Source: Fictibacillus enclensis (GTDB taxonomy: Bacteria; Bacillota; Bacilli; Bacillales; Fictibacillaceae). Taken from it: DNA of 64,000 nucleotides. The notes below the pieces were generated by a model. That model saw nothing but the letters and a program-made list of their open reading frames with translations, made no database searches and was not told the DNA's origin. Positions 52,065-59,592 of this stretch are shown here, one piece after another (positions within the stretch are counted from its first letter, which is position 1; the number at the start of each line of letters is the position of its first letter). Position numbers and translations under genes: made by a program. The stretch spans positions 186,001 to 250,000 of the forward strand of contig NZ_KQ758618.1 in assembly GCF_001457035.1 (NCBI RefSeq). The letters run 5' to 3'.

Positions 52065-52660
52065 TTTTTATAACTGGAGGCGTGAGAAGCGGAAAGAGCT
52101 CATTTGCTGAAATGGTAGCGGTATACCACGGCAATAAAGGGTACCGCCTTCATTATGTCGCCACATGCGACCAAAGTGGAGAGGAGATGGCCGAGCGCAT
52201 CAACCGGCACAGGGAGGACCGTGAGAAAAGCGGGTACGCTTGGAAAACGTGGGAACAGCCCAGGAATATTCATGACTTGTGCACCGTTTTTAAACAAGAG
52301 GAAGTGATCCTGCTCGACTGTTTAACCAATCTTGTCAGCAATGAGCTTTTTGACGGGTGGCAGGAAAATAGGAAACAGTGGGAAGGGATTGCGTTTCGGG
52401 AATTGGTTTTTCAAAAAATCATGGATGCAATCATTGAGCTGGAGAAGCAATGCGGAGTCCTGATTATCGTTTCCAATGAAGTGTTTCAAGGCCTGCTGCC
52501 CGATGACAGCGGAACGTTTTACTTTATGCAGATAATGGGGCATCTGCATCAGCATATTGTGAGGCAAGCCCACTGGGTGTACCAGGTAGAGTTTGGCATG
52601 CCGATTTTACGCAAAGGATATGATGCGGATGAAAACCAATGCACAGCCTGTACGGTTTAG
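52058..52660 (+). CDS. cobU: adenosylcobinamide kinase / cobinamide-phosphate guanylyltransferase
   Basis: 200 aa. Walker A GGVRSGKS is at residues 7-14, the guanylylated-His motif RINRHREDR at about 45-53, and Walker B VILLDCLTNLVSNEL near 88. It phosphorylates and then GMP-activates adenosylcobinamide. ATG 52058 follows GAAGGGTGG; it overlaps cobD by 7 bases. Confidence 0.92.
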   Translation: MLIFITGGVRSGKSSFAEMVAVYHGNKGYRLHYVATCDQSGEEMAERINRHREDREKSGYAWKTWEQPRNIHDLCTVFKQEEVILLDCLTNLVSNELFDGWQENRKQWEGIAFRELVFQKIMDAIIELEKQCGVLIIVSNEVFQGLLPDDSGTFYFMQIMGHLHQHIVRQAHWVYQVEFGMPILRKGYDADENQCTACTV

Positions 52661-53441
52661 CTCATTGTACGGCTTGGGGCTGGCTTTGCAGTTTTTAACG
52701 GCCTTCCCTATTCGGACAGCGTTCCCGTGGACGAAGGAAACAAGTAAATGGAGCGTGTACTGGTATCCGGTTGTTGGCCTGCTGCTCGGCGGATTAACTG
52801 CCGTTCAGGCGCATTTTCTGAGTCAGCAATCGTTCATATCTCCCTTGATGGTCAGTTTTTATTTATTCAGTTTTTCTGTCGCATTAACAGGTGGACTGCA
52901 TCTCGACGGATGGATGGATTGCAGTGATGCCTATTTTTCATACGGAAGTAAAGAAAAAAGGCTGGAAATCATGAAGGATCCGAGGACCGGGGCATTTGGC
53001 GTTGTATCCGTCCTATTTCTGCTGAGCTGGCGTTTTCTGTTGATCTACGAAAGCCTGAGGATTGCACCTGAGAAGAGCTGGCTGCTGTTTCTGCTCATTC
53101 CGTTTCTGGCCCGTACCAGTATGGGCTGTCTGCTAATTTCTGCTCCCCTGGCTAAGGAGGAAGGCATGGCATTTGCCATAAAGCAGAATATTTCAAAAAT
53201 GAGCTTTGGAATGTACGCATTATATTTCTTGGGTGTGGGAGTCGGTTCATGGCTTGCAGGCATGCTTTTTTTATTTACGGGTCTGACGATCTTAGGAGCT
53301 TTATTTTTTCTTGTGAGCAAACGGTTTGCAACCATTGAGTTTGGCGGAATTACAGGAGACGCGCTTGGTGCGAGTTCAGAAGGGATGGAAACCGTATTAT
53401 GGCTCGGAGGGTGGCTGTTACTCTCCTTCGTCACGGGCTGA
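52629..53441 (+). CDS. cobS: adenosylcobinamide-GDP ribazoletransferase (cobalamin synthase)
   Basis: 270 aa polytopic membrane enzyme. FLTAFPIRTAFPW near residues 22-34, the metal-binding DGWMDCSDAYFSYGSKEKRLEIMKDPRTGAFG, and GGITGDALGASSE near the C-terminus are CobS signatures. It attaches alpha-ribazole phosphate to the activated corrinoid. ATG 52629 is preferred (AAAGGA 10 bases upstream); nearby ATGs at 52620 and 52623 are alternatives. It overlaps cobU by 32 bases. Confidence 0.92.
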   Translation: MKTNAQPVRFSSLYGLGLALQFLTAFPIRTAFPWTKETSKWSVYWYPVVGLLLGGLTAVQAHFLSQQSFISPLMVSFYLFSFSVALTGGLHLDGWMDCSDAYFSYGSKEKRLEIMKDPRTGAFGVVSVLFLLSWRFLLIYESLRIAPEKSWLLFLLIPFLARTSMGCLLISAPLAKEEGMAFAIKQNISKMSFGMYALYFLGVGVGSWLAGMLFLFTGLTILGALFFLVSKRFATIEFGGITGDALGASSEGMETVLWLGGWLLLSFVTG

Positions 53442-54028
53442 CGCTGGAGAATCAGCAAAAGAAATACATTGGATACAGTGATCCTCTTCTTTGCGAAGAG
53501 GGTAGGAATGAATTGAGAGAAATGCAGGAAAAGGAAAGCTTTTTACCTTCAGATGTGGTCCTTTCAAGTGACCGGAAACGGTGCCTGGAGACCGCAGAAA
53601 TTCTTTTTCCAGGCCAGCAGATCATCACGAGTCCGGCACTTCAGGAGATCCATTTTGGCGAATGGGAAAATCAAACGTATAAAGAGCTTTGTCATGACCG
53701 CCACTACAGAGAATGGATTGATGATCCATTTGGAACATGCCCCCCCGGGGGAGAGCATTTTCATGAATTTGAAAAACGTCTGCTTTCAGTATGGGAAGAG
53801 GAGATCTGGCCATTGGCGGAGCAAAACGGACATGTGACAGTGGTCACCCATGGCGGTCCGGTCCGCTTGTATTTATCGATGTTTGCTCCTGAACCAAAAG
53901 AAATGTGGGAGTGGAGTGTTTCCCATGGAAGAGGGTACACACTGGTTTGGAAAGAAAACAAAGGGAGGTTAAATGCATTATGCACTTTGTTACAGGAGGC
54001 GCCTTCCACGGTAAAGCCAAGTGGGTGA
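53399..54028 (+). CDS. cobC: adenosylcobalamin / alpha-ribazole phosphatase CobC (histidine phosphatase)
   Basis: 209 aa. The phosphohistidine motif LLRHGLT is near residue 11, with EIHFGEWE, PPGGEHFHEFEKR and VVTHGGPVRLYL. It removes the phosphate from adenosylcobalamin phosphate or alpha-ribazole phosphate. Start ATG 53399 is kept, although GTG 53411 is possible. It overlaps cobS by 43 bases, which implies translational coupling. Confidence 0.88.
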   Translation: MARRVAVTLLRHGLTLENQQKKYIGYSDPLLCEEGRNELREMQEKESFLPSDVVLSSDRKRCLETAEILFPGQQIITSPALQEIHFGEWENQTYKELCHDRHYREWIDDPFGTCPPGGEHFHEFEKRLLSVWEEEIWPLAEQNGHVTVVTHGGPVRLYLSMFAPEPKEMWEWSVSHGRGYTLVWKENKGRLNALCTLLQEAPSTVKPSG

Positions 54029-54408
54029 TGGAAACCTATTCAGCCTCGAGGAAGATGGAGGGCTGGTTTAATCTGTATGATGCCGTGTGCCCAGAGGCCG
54101 ATGAGTTCAAAACTTCGCTTGTCGTACTAGAAGGAATGGAGCAGTTGGTGAAGAAGGTTGTACAAGCGAATAAAAAGGGAACAAGAGAAGTGCTTAAGAA
54201 AAAATTGCATGCCTGGCTGGAATGGGAATCAGCCCTGCCTGGCCGCCGGCTTGTTTTGGTTGGAACAGACATCGGAAAAGGCATAGTGCCGATGGAGGAA
54301 GAAAACAGGAGATGGCGTGATGTTTCCGGCTGGTTTTTTCAAGATTGTGCGATGGCGGCTGAGAAAGTGCATGTGGTCTGGTATGGGTTGGAACAGACGA
54401 TAAAATAA
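53980..54408 (+). CDS. short CobU-like protein with degenerate P-loop
   Basis: 142 aa. Start MHFVTGGAFHGKAKWV aligns with the CobU P-loop but reads GGAFHGKA instead of GGxRSGKS, and the guanylylated-His motif HRxxR is missing. The end, GTDIGKGIVPMEEENRRWRDVSGWFFQDCAMAAEKVHVVWYGLE, matches the CobU C-terminus closely. So it is a shortened CobU paralogue in which the GTP-transfer chemistry may be lost. ATG 53980 with GGGAGG (53963-53968). It overlaps cobC by 49 bases. It may modulate or complement CobU. Confidence 0.75.
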   Translation: MHFVTGGAFHGKAKWVMETYSASRKMEGWFNLYDAVCPEADEFKTSLVVLEGMEQLVKKVVQANKKGTREVLKKKLHAWLEWESALPGRRLVLVGTDIGKGIVPMEEENRRWRDVSGWFFQDCAMAAEKVHVVWYGLEQTIK

Positions 54409-54423
54409 AAGGAGATGATCGGA

Positions 54424-55011
54424 ATGAAGCTTTACACACGTACTGGAGATGAAGGAAAAACAAGTGTGATCGGAGGCCGGCTGGATAAAAACCATATCCG
54501 TGTTAATGCCTATGGAACACTGGATGAGCTGAACAGCTTTGTTGGGGTGGCCGTTACAAAGCTCCAGGATGCCAAGTATGACGATATCCGGAACGAACTG
54601 GTGAAGATCCAGCATGAGTTGTTTGACTGCGGCGGCGATCTTTCAGCTGTAAAAAAGGATTATCCATATAAAGCAAACACCGACATGATCACCTTTTTGG
54701 AAGAGCGCATTGATGAATACATTAAAGAAGCTCCAGAGCTGGAACGCTTCATTCTTCCGGGAGGTTCAGAGGCTTCAGCCGCGATTCATGTTTGCCGTAC
54801 AGTAGCAAGGCGGGGAGAGCGGGAAATTGTGGCGCTGAAGCAGGAGAATGAAATCAACCCGGTTGTTTTAAAATATGTGAACCGCTTATCCGATTACTTT
54901 TTTGCCATTGCCCGGGTGATTAATTTCCGCGAAGGAGTAAAGGACGTGGAGTACGAACGAAGTGCGATCGTTTTCCGTGGAGGCAAGCGAAAAGAAAATG
55001 ACACGAAATAA
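54424..55011 (+). CDS. pduO: PduO-type ATP:cob(I)alamin adenosyltransferase
   Basis: 195 aa. N-terminal KLYTRTGDEGKTSVIGGRLDKNHIRVNAYGTLDELNSFVG and C-terminal CRTVARRGEREIVALKQE...VLKYVNRLSDYFFAIAR are PduO/EutT signatures. It adds the 5'-deoxyadenosyl group to the corrinoid, producing the form used by CbiB, CobU and CobS. ATG 54424 is 9 bases after GGAG. B. subtilis counterpart: YvqK. Confidence 0.94.
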   Translation: MKLYTRTGDEGKTSVIGGRLDKNHIRVNAYGTLDELNSFVGVAVTKLQDAKYDDIRNELVKIQHELFDCGGDLSAVKKDYPYKANTDMITFLEERIDEYIKEAPELERFILPGGSEASAAIHVCRTVARRGEREIVALKQENEINPVVLKYVNRLSDYFFAIARVINFREGVKDVEYERSAIVFRGGKRKENDTK

Positions 55012-55501
55012 ACATATCGCGCTGTTTACGGCGTTTGTTTCTCTGGCAGTAGCCGGTTCGTTTATCAAAATTCCTTCTCCAATAGGCAGTGTGGCCTTTG
55101 ATTCCATGCCCGCCCTGGCTGCGGCTGCGTTAATGTCGCCATGGTCGGGGCTTGCTGTTGCCTGTTTTGGGCATTTGCTAACAGCCGCCCTGGCCGGTTT
55201 TCCTTTGGGACCGCTCCATTTAGTGGTAGCGGTTCAGATGGGACTCCTGGGCTTCTTTTATGGCGTGCTATACAGAAAAAATGCGAAAACCGCTGCCACA
55301 TTGATGTTTATAACAGGAAATGGTGTCCTGGCTCCGCTCTGCTTCTGGACTGTTTTGGGAAAAGCGGTCGTTCTCGGACTTATCCCAAGTCTGCTGGCTG
55401 CTGCTGTGCTGAATGGTTTGACCGCACTTGTAATCATCCCGCGAATAAAGCGGTCGTTCCGGCATTCTGCCATGAGGATCAACCATGAAAAGAAATCGTG
55501 A
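54998..55501 (+). CDS. cblT: ECF-type S component, probable alpha-ribazole transporter CblT
   Basis: 167 aa with about five to six hydrophobic segments. ALFTAFVSLAVAGSFIKIPSPIGSVAFDSMPALAAAALMSPWSGLAVACFGHLLTAALAGFPLGPLH is an S-component pattern. ATG 54998 overlaps pduO by 14 bases, with GGAGG at 54979. Because it sits directly before a PurM-like kinase in a corrinoid cluster, it is assigned to the CblT role described in Listeria and Geobacillus. A cobalamin S component such as CbrT is the alternative. Confidence 0.6.
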   Translation: MTRNKHIALFTAFVSLAVAGSFIKIPSPIGSVAFDSMPALAAAALMSPWSGLAVACFGHLLTAALAGFPLGPLHLVVAVQMGLLGFFYGVLYRKNAKTAATLMFITGNGVLAPLCFWTVLGKAVVLGLIPSLLAAAVLNGLTALVIIPRIKRSFRHSAMRINHEKKS

Positions 55502-56201
55502 TATAACCGTGCAGGGCTTTGGCTCTGGGCATGTGGCGGTGATTGCCGCGGATAACTCTGGGGGAATTGGCAGCCTTCCGATGGATGAGGTAAAGGTCCC
55601 TTATGAGGTAGTCGCCCAGTATGGCGCCCGGGTCTGCGCGATGGAAGTGCTGGCTGCCGGGGCACTGCCCGTTTCGTTCATTATCCACTCCTTTAACGGT
55701 GAAGGGGCATGGAACGAGCTCGTGACAGGAGCACAAAAGACGTTTGCGGAGCTTGGTCTCGATACTATCGAAATCACGGGAAGCTCCGAAAGCAATATGA
55801 ACATGGTCCAGTCCGCTTCTTCTTTCACAATGATCGGCAGGGCGGCTCATCATGATTTGAAAATGGGAATCACGCCTTCAATTGCTAAAGTGGCGGTCAT
55901 AGGTGCGCCCCTTGTCGGGGAGGAAGTGATCAGCCGTTCTAAAGAGGGAATTTCATTATCTCTATTCCGGCAGCTGCTGAAAACAGACGGCATTTATGAA
56001 ATCCTGCCTGTCGGCTCCAAAGGCATTGGATACGAGCTCGGGGTACTGTGTGGTTCTTCGGCAAGGTTCAAGAGTACCCTGCCATTGGATAAGTCAGCCG
56101 GGCCATCTACATGCGTGCTAATCAGTTATGACGAAAAACAGCATTCCGCCATCAGAAGTTTGTGCGGAATGCTGTTTCATGAACTTGACCCATTATTTTA
56201 A
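55485..56201 (+). CDS. cblS: PurM-like (AIR synthase fold) kinase, probable alpha-ribazole kinase CblS
   Basis: 238 aa. N-terminal GSGHVAVIAADNSGGIGSLPMDEVKVPYEVVAQY carries the acidic metal/ATP segment of AIR-synthase-like proteins, and GSSESNM resembles the family loop before the second half. In Firmicutes lacking CobT, CblS phosphorylates salvaged alpha-ribazole to alpha-ribazole phosphate for CobS. Position next to the S component supports this. ATG 55485 follows GAGGAT. It overlaps cblT by 17 bases and, tail to tail, fetB by 9 bases. Confidence 0.65.
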   Translation: MKRNRDITVQGFGSGHVAVIAADNSGGIGSLPMDEVKVPYEVVAQYGARVCAMEVLAAGALPVSFIIHSFNGEGAWNELVTGAQKTFAELGLDTIEITGSSESNMNMVQSASSFTMIGRAAHHDLKMGITPSIAKVAVIGAPLVGEEVISRSKEGISLSLFRQLLKTDGIYEILPVGSKGIGYELGVLCGSSARFKSTLPLDKSAGPSTCVLISYDEKQHSAIRSLCGMLFHELDPLF

Positions 56202-56972
56202 TTGTGACCGCTCATTAAAAAACGTCCGGTAGCCATATTGAACAAAAAGGATGACGCTGAATGATACCGATCCGGCAATCCCCAGCATGATCGCAATCTG
56301 ATATTCAATCGCAGTGAGCGGGGAGATACCTGACAAAATCTGGCCGGTCATCATGCCTGGAAGAAATACGATTCCCATGCCGACCATCGAATTGATCGTG
56401 GGAAGAATGGCGGAATCAAACGCACGGTCGACGAGTTCTTTGGAAGCGGCTTTTGGAGTTGCCCCGAGCATCAAGGCTGCTTCCACCATGCGTTTTTGCT
56501 TTTTCATGCCCTCCACAAGGTGATTGACCCCAAGCGTTATCCCTGTCATGGCATTCCCAATGATCATCCCGGCAATCGGTATAACATACCTCGGCTCAAA
56601 CCAGGGAGAGAACTGAATGACCACATAGTTGAAAAATAGAAGGCTGACGAGAGTTCCTACTGTCATCGAAACAGCGATGACTTTTTTTAATGAAGAAGAT
56701 AAATCGTATTTGATCCGCTTAAAAACGTTATAGATTGCAAAAATTTCCATGAGAACGAAAATGAAAAGAGTCAGAAGGGGATGCGGGTGCTTGAATACAT
56801 AGGTGAGGATATACCCCGCGAGCACGAGCTGGATCGTCATTCTCAGGGTTCCGATGATAATCTCTTTTTCCCTCGCTATGCCTCTCCACTTCACAATCAC
56901 CGTCAATACCACGATAAAGAGATAGGCAGACAGAAGCTGCCACAACGAAATATCAATAATTTTATCGTTCAT
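56193..56972 (-). CDS. fetB: iron export-type ABC transporter permease FetB (UPF0014)
   Basis: 259 aa with about seven hydrophobic segments. The UPF0014 pattern IIGNAMTGITLGVNHLVEGMKKQKRMVEAALMLGATPKAA and FLPGMMTGQILSGISPLTAIEYQIAIMLGIAGS is clear. In E. coli FetAB exports iron and protects against oxidative stress. AAAGGAGG precedes ATG 56972, 19 bases after fetA. Confidence 0.92.
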   Translation of the reverse strand: MNDKIIDISLWQLLSAYLFIVVLTVIVKWRGIAREKEIIIGTLRMTIQLVLAGYILTYVFKHPHPLLTLFIFVLMEIFAIYNVFKRIKYDLSSSLKKVIAVSMTVGTLVSLLFFNYVVIQFSPWFEPRYVIPIAGMIIGNAMTGITLGVNHLVEGMKKQKRMVEAALMLGATPKAASKELVDRAFDSAILPTINSMVGMGIVFLPGMMTGQILSGISPLTAIEYQIAIMLGIAGSVSFSVILFVQYGYRTFFNERSQLK

Positions 56973-56991
56973 CAGCAGCCTCCTTTATTTT

Positions 56992-57609
56992 CTAATTGTA
57001 CCTTTCAAGATGTACCGGCACGTCAGCGTAACGGTCTGCAATTTGATTGGAGTGGGTGACTATGATGACCGTTCTATTCTTTTGTTTGGCCTTTTTTAAA
57101 AAAGATGAGATGACCTCATCCGCTGTTTCGTCATCAAGGGCGGATGATGGCTCGTCCAGCAGATAAACTTCCGCATCAAGCAAAAGAACCCGGGCCAGCG
57201 CAAGCCGCTGCTGCTCTCCGCCGGACAATCCCTCTGCATCTGTTTTTAATGATTTTCGTAAATGCACACTATGTAAAGCTTCTTCAAGCACTCGATCATC
57301 TGGCACCGCTTTCTCCGAGAACACCAGTCCGGCGACAAGATTATCTTTTACGGTGCCGGGAAATATGGCGGGCATTTGCTGAAGCATGATCACGTTTCTT
57401 CGATGCTGTACAGGATCAAGCGTGGCGATATCCTTCCCTTTGTAGAACACCTTGCCTTCATCCGGGCTGATCAGGTGATTCAGCAGTTTCAGCACCGTTG
57501 TTTTTCCGCTGCCGCTTTCTCCGGTAAGAATGCTCACTTTATTTTCTTCCATACGTAAATGACCAATCTTCAAAATATCTTTATAGCGAATCTCTTTTAG
57601 TTCAAACAT
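56992..57609 (-). CDS. fetA: iron export-type ABC transporter ATPase FetA
   Basis: 205 aa ABC ATPase. Walker A GESGSGKT near residues 31-38, Q-loop MLQQMP, signature LSGGEQQRLALARVL, Walker B VYLLDEPSSALDD, H-loop VIIVTHS. First gene of the minus-strand fetAB pair, with AAGGAGGCATT before ATG 57609. Confidence 0.92.
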   Translation of the reverse strand: MFELKEIRYKDILKIGHLRMEENKVSILTGESGSGKTTVLKLLNHLISPDEGKVFYKGKDIATLDPVQHRRNVIMLQQMPAIFPGTVKDNLVAGLVFSEKAVPDDRVLEEALHSVHLRKSLKTDAEGLSGGEQQRLALARVLLLDAEVYLLDEPSSALDDETADEVISSFLKKAKQKNRTVIIVTHSNQIADRYADVPVHLERYN

Positions 57610-57732
57610 GGGTCAATGCCTCCTTCCTGACAGCCCCTTTATGGCACGATAAATTATTTGGAATACGTTGCCGAACGAATGCCCGTATGATACATTAAGT
57701 ATAGTGTAACGTTGTCCGTGGAGGTGTGACAA

Positions 57733-57963
57733 ATGCAAACAGCAGCAACAGTTTTATTGGTGATTGTTTCGATCGCACTTATTATAGTCGTTGTTCTTCA
57801 ATCTGGCCGTTCGGCAGGATTATCAGGAGCGATTACTGGTGGCGCCGAGCAGTTATTTGGAAAACAAAAAGCCCGTGGAATGGATGCCGTCCTGAGCAGG
57901 CTGACGATTATTCTCGCCACATTGTTCTTCTTGTTGGCGATTGCGGTAGCGTATTTTATCTAA
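57733..57963 (+). CDS. secG: preprotein translocase subunit SecG
   Basis: 76 aa with two TM helices (residues about 4-23 and 55-74) around the family loop [37 protein letters not shown]. It is the accessory subunit of SecYEG. GGAGGTG precedes ATG 57733. The position before est, rnr, smpB and ssrA is as in B. subtilis. Confidence 0.96.
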   Translation: MQTAATVLLVIVSIALIIVVVLQSGRSAGLSGAITGGAEQLFGKQKARGMDAVLSRLTIILATLFFLLAIAVAYFI

Positions 57964-57972
57964 TGATACCCC

Positions 57973-58012
57973 AACAGCAGGTGAATTTTTCACTTGCTGT
58001 TTTTATTTTTTT
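57973..58012 (+). terminator. secG terminator
   Basis: AACAGCAGGTGAA / TTCACTTGCTGTT followed by TTTATTTTTTT. Confidence 0.85.
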
Positions 58013-58102
58013 ATCCGCCAGTTTGAAAGCTTTTTCCAATAGGGATATGGTATGATTTTTTACGGACATTATAGGGTAACTAATGATAAAAAAGGTGATA
58101 AT

Positions 58103-58798
58103 ATGATTGGCTGTCTTTGTCTTCATGGCTTTACCGGCAGTCCGTATGAAGTAGAGCCGGTTACCCGCTATTTAGAAGAACATACCGATTGGCTGATTTC
58201 AGTGCCGACCTATCCGGGGCATGGAGAGCAATTGATGCTGAAGGGGATTACACACAAGCTTTGGATCGATGAAGCAGAACGCGCCTTTTTGGAATTGCGG
58301 AAAAAGAGCGACACGCTCTATATTCTCGGGTTCTCCATGGGTGGAATCATCGGCGGTTATCTTGCATCGAAGTACGGATGCGATAAACTCATCCTGCTCA
58401 GTGCCAGCGCTTACTATATGAACCCGGCACAGATGGTGAAAGATATCAAGGACATGATCATAAAAGGTATGCGGGGAACGCTGAAGGATGATGAACTGTA
58501 CCTGCGATACCGGAAAAAGTTTATGGATACTCCGCTTTCCGCCACGTTCGAATTCCGGAAGCTCGTCAAAACGCTCAAGCCTTCGTTTCGTGCTATTGAT
58601 GTACCTACTCTGATTATCCAGGGGGAGTGCGACGGACTGGTGCCGCGCAAGAGCGCAGAGTATATTTATAAAACCATACCATCGAAACGTAAGAAGCTAT
58701 GTTATTTAAAAGAATCAAAGCATATGATCTGCCACGATGTGAATCAGGAACAGCTGATCGAAGAAGTTTTTCAATTTTTAATGGAACCAACGAAGTAA
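58103..58798 (+). CDS. alpha/beta-hydrolase (carboxylesterase-like)
   Basis: 231 aa. Oxyanion-region CLHGFTGSPYEV, nucleophile elbow GFSMGG at about residues 82-87, Asp in IIQGECDGLVP and catalytic His in ESKHMICHD. ATG 58103 with AAGGTGAT upstream. It forms a tandem pair with the Est-like gene downstream; the two are distant paralogues. Confidence 0.85.
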   Translation: MIGCLCLHGFTGSPYEVEPVTRYLEEHTDWLISVPTYPGHGEQLMLKGITHKLWIDEAERAFLELRKKSDTLYILGFSMGGIIGGYLASKYGCDKLILLSASAYYMNPAQMVKDIKDMIIKGMRGTLKDDELYLRYRKKFMDTPLSATFEFRKLVKTLKPSFRAIDVPTLIIQGECDGLVPRKSAEYIYKTIPSKRKKLCYLKESKHMICHDVNQEQLIEEVFQFLMEPTK

Positions 58799-58813
58799 GG
58801 GAGAGTAAGCAGC

Positions 58814-59566
58814 ATGATGAAAATTACAGCACCAAAACCATTTATGTTTGAAGGAGGAAAACGGGCGGTATTATTATTACATGGCTTTACCGGCAGCTCA
58901 GCGGACGTTCGCATGCTGGGCCGTTTTCTGCAAAAGAAGGGATACACCTGCCATGCTCCACAGTACAAAGGGCACGCTGTCCCACCGGAAGAACTCGTAC
59001 ATACAGGCCCGGATGACTGGTGGAAGGATGTTATGGATGGGTTCAACCTTCTAAAAGAGAAGGGACATACGGAAATTGCCGTTTGCGGATTGTCGCTTGG
59101 CGGTGTTTTTTCATTGAAACTGGCTACCGAGCAGCCGGTGATGGGTGTCGTGCCAATGTGCGCACCAATGCATGTGAAAAGTGAAGAAACGATTTACCAG
59201 GGTGTGCTGGAGTATGCCCGTGAATACAAAAGCCGAGAAAATAAGTCGCAGGAGCAAGTGGATCTGGAGATGGAGGCGTTCAAAAAGACCCCTATGAATA
59301 CCTTAAAGGGCCTTCAACAGCTCCTGGGTGATGTGCGAAATTCCATCGACATGGTATACGCACCTACATTTGTTGTACAGGCTAGACATGACGAGATGAT
59401 TAATACGGACTCTGCCAATATTATTTACAATGAAGTGGAAAGCGATCTAAAGGATTTGAAATGGTACGAAGAATCCACTCATGTAATCACACTTGGCAAG
59501 GAAAAGGAACAGCTGCACGAGGATGTTTACACCTTCCTGGAAAAGCTGGACTGGACCATGGAGTAA
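58814..59566 (+). CDS. est: carboxylesterase Est (YvaK-like)
   Basis: 250 aa, very similar to B. subtilis YvaK and Geobacillus Est30. [21 protein letters not shown], nucleophile elbow GLSLGG near residues 95-100, QARHDEMIN (Asp) and [11 protein letters not shown] (His). It hydrolyses short-chain esters. ATG 58814 or 58817; the RBS is GGGAGAG. It is 15 bases behind the preceding hydrolase. Confidence 0.93.
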   Translation: MMKITAPKPFMFEGGKRAVLLLHGFTGSSADVRMLGRFLQKKGYTCHAPQYKGHAVPPEELVHTGPDDWWKDVMDGFNLLKEKGHTEIAVCGLSLGGVFSLKLATEQPVMGVVPMCAPMHVKSEETIYQGVLEYAREYKSRENKSQEQVDLEMEAFKKTPMNTLKGLQQLLGDVRNSIDMVYAPTFVVQARHDEMINTDSANIIYNEVESDLKDLKWYEESTHVITLGKEKEQLHEDVYTFLEKLDWTME

Positions 59567-59592
59567 CGTTTTTCCCATAAGGAGGAGATGTA

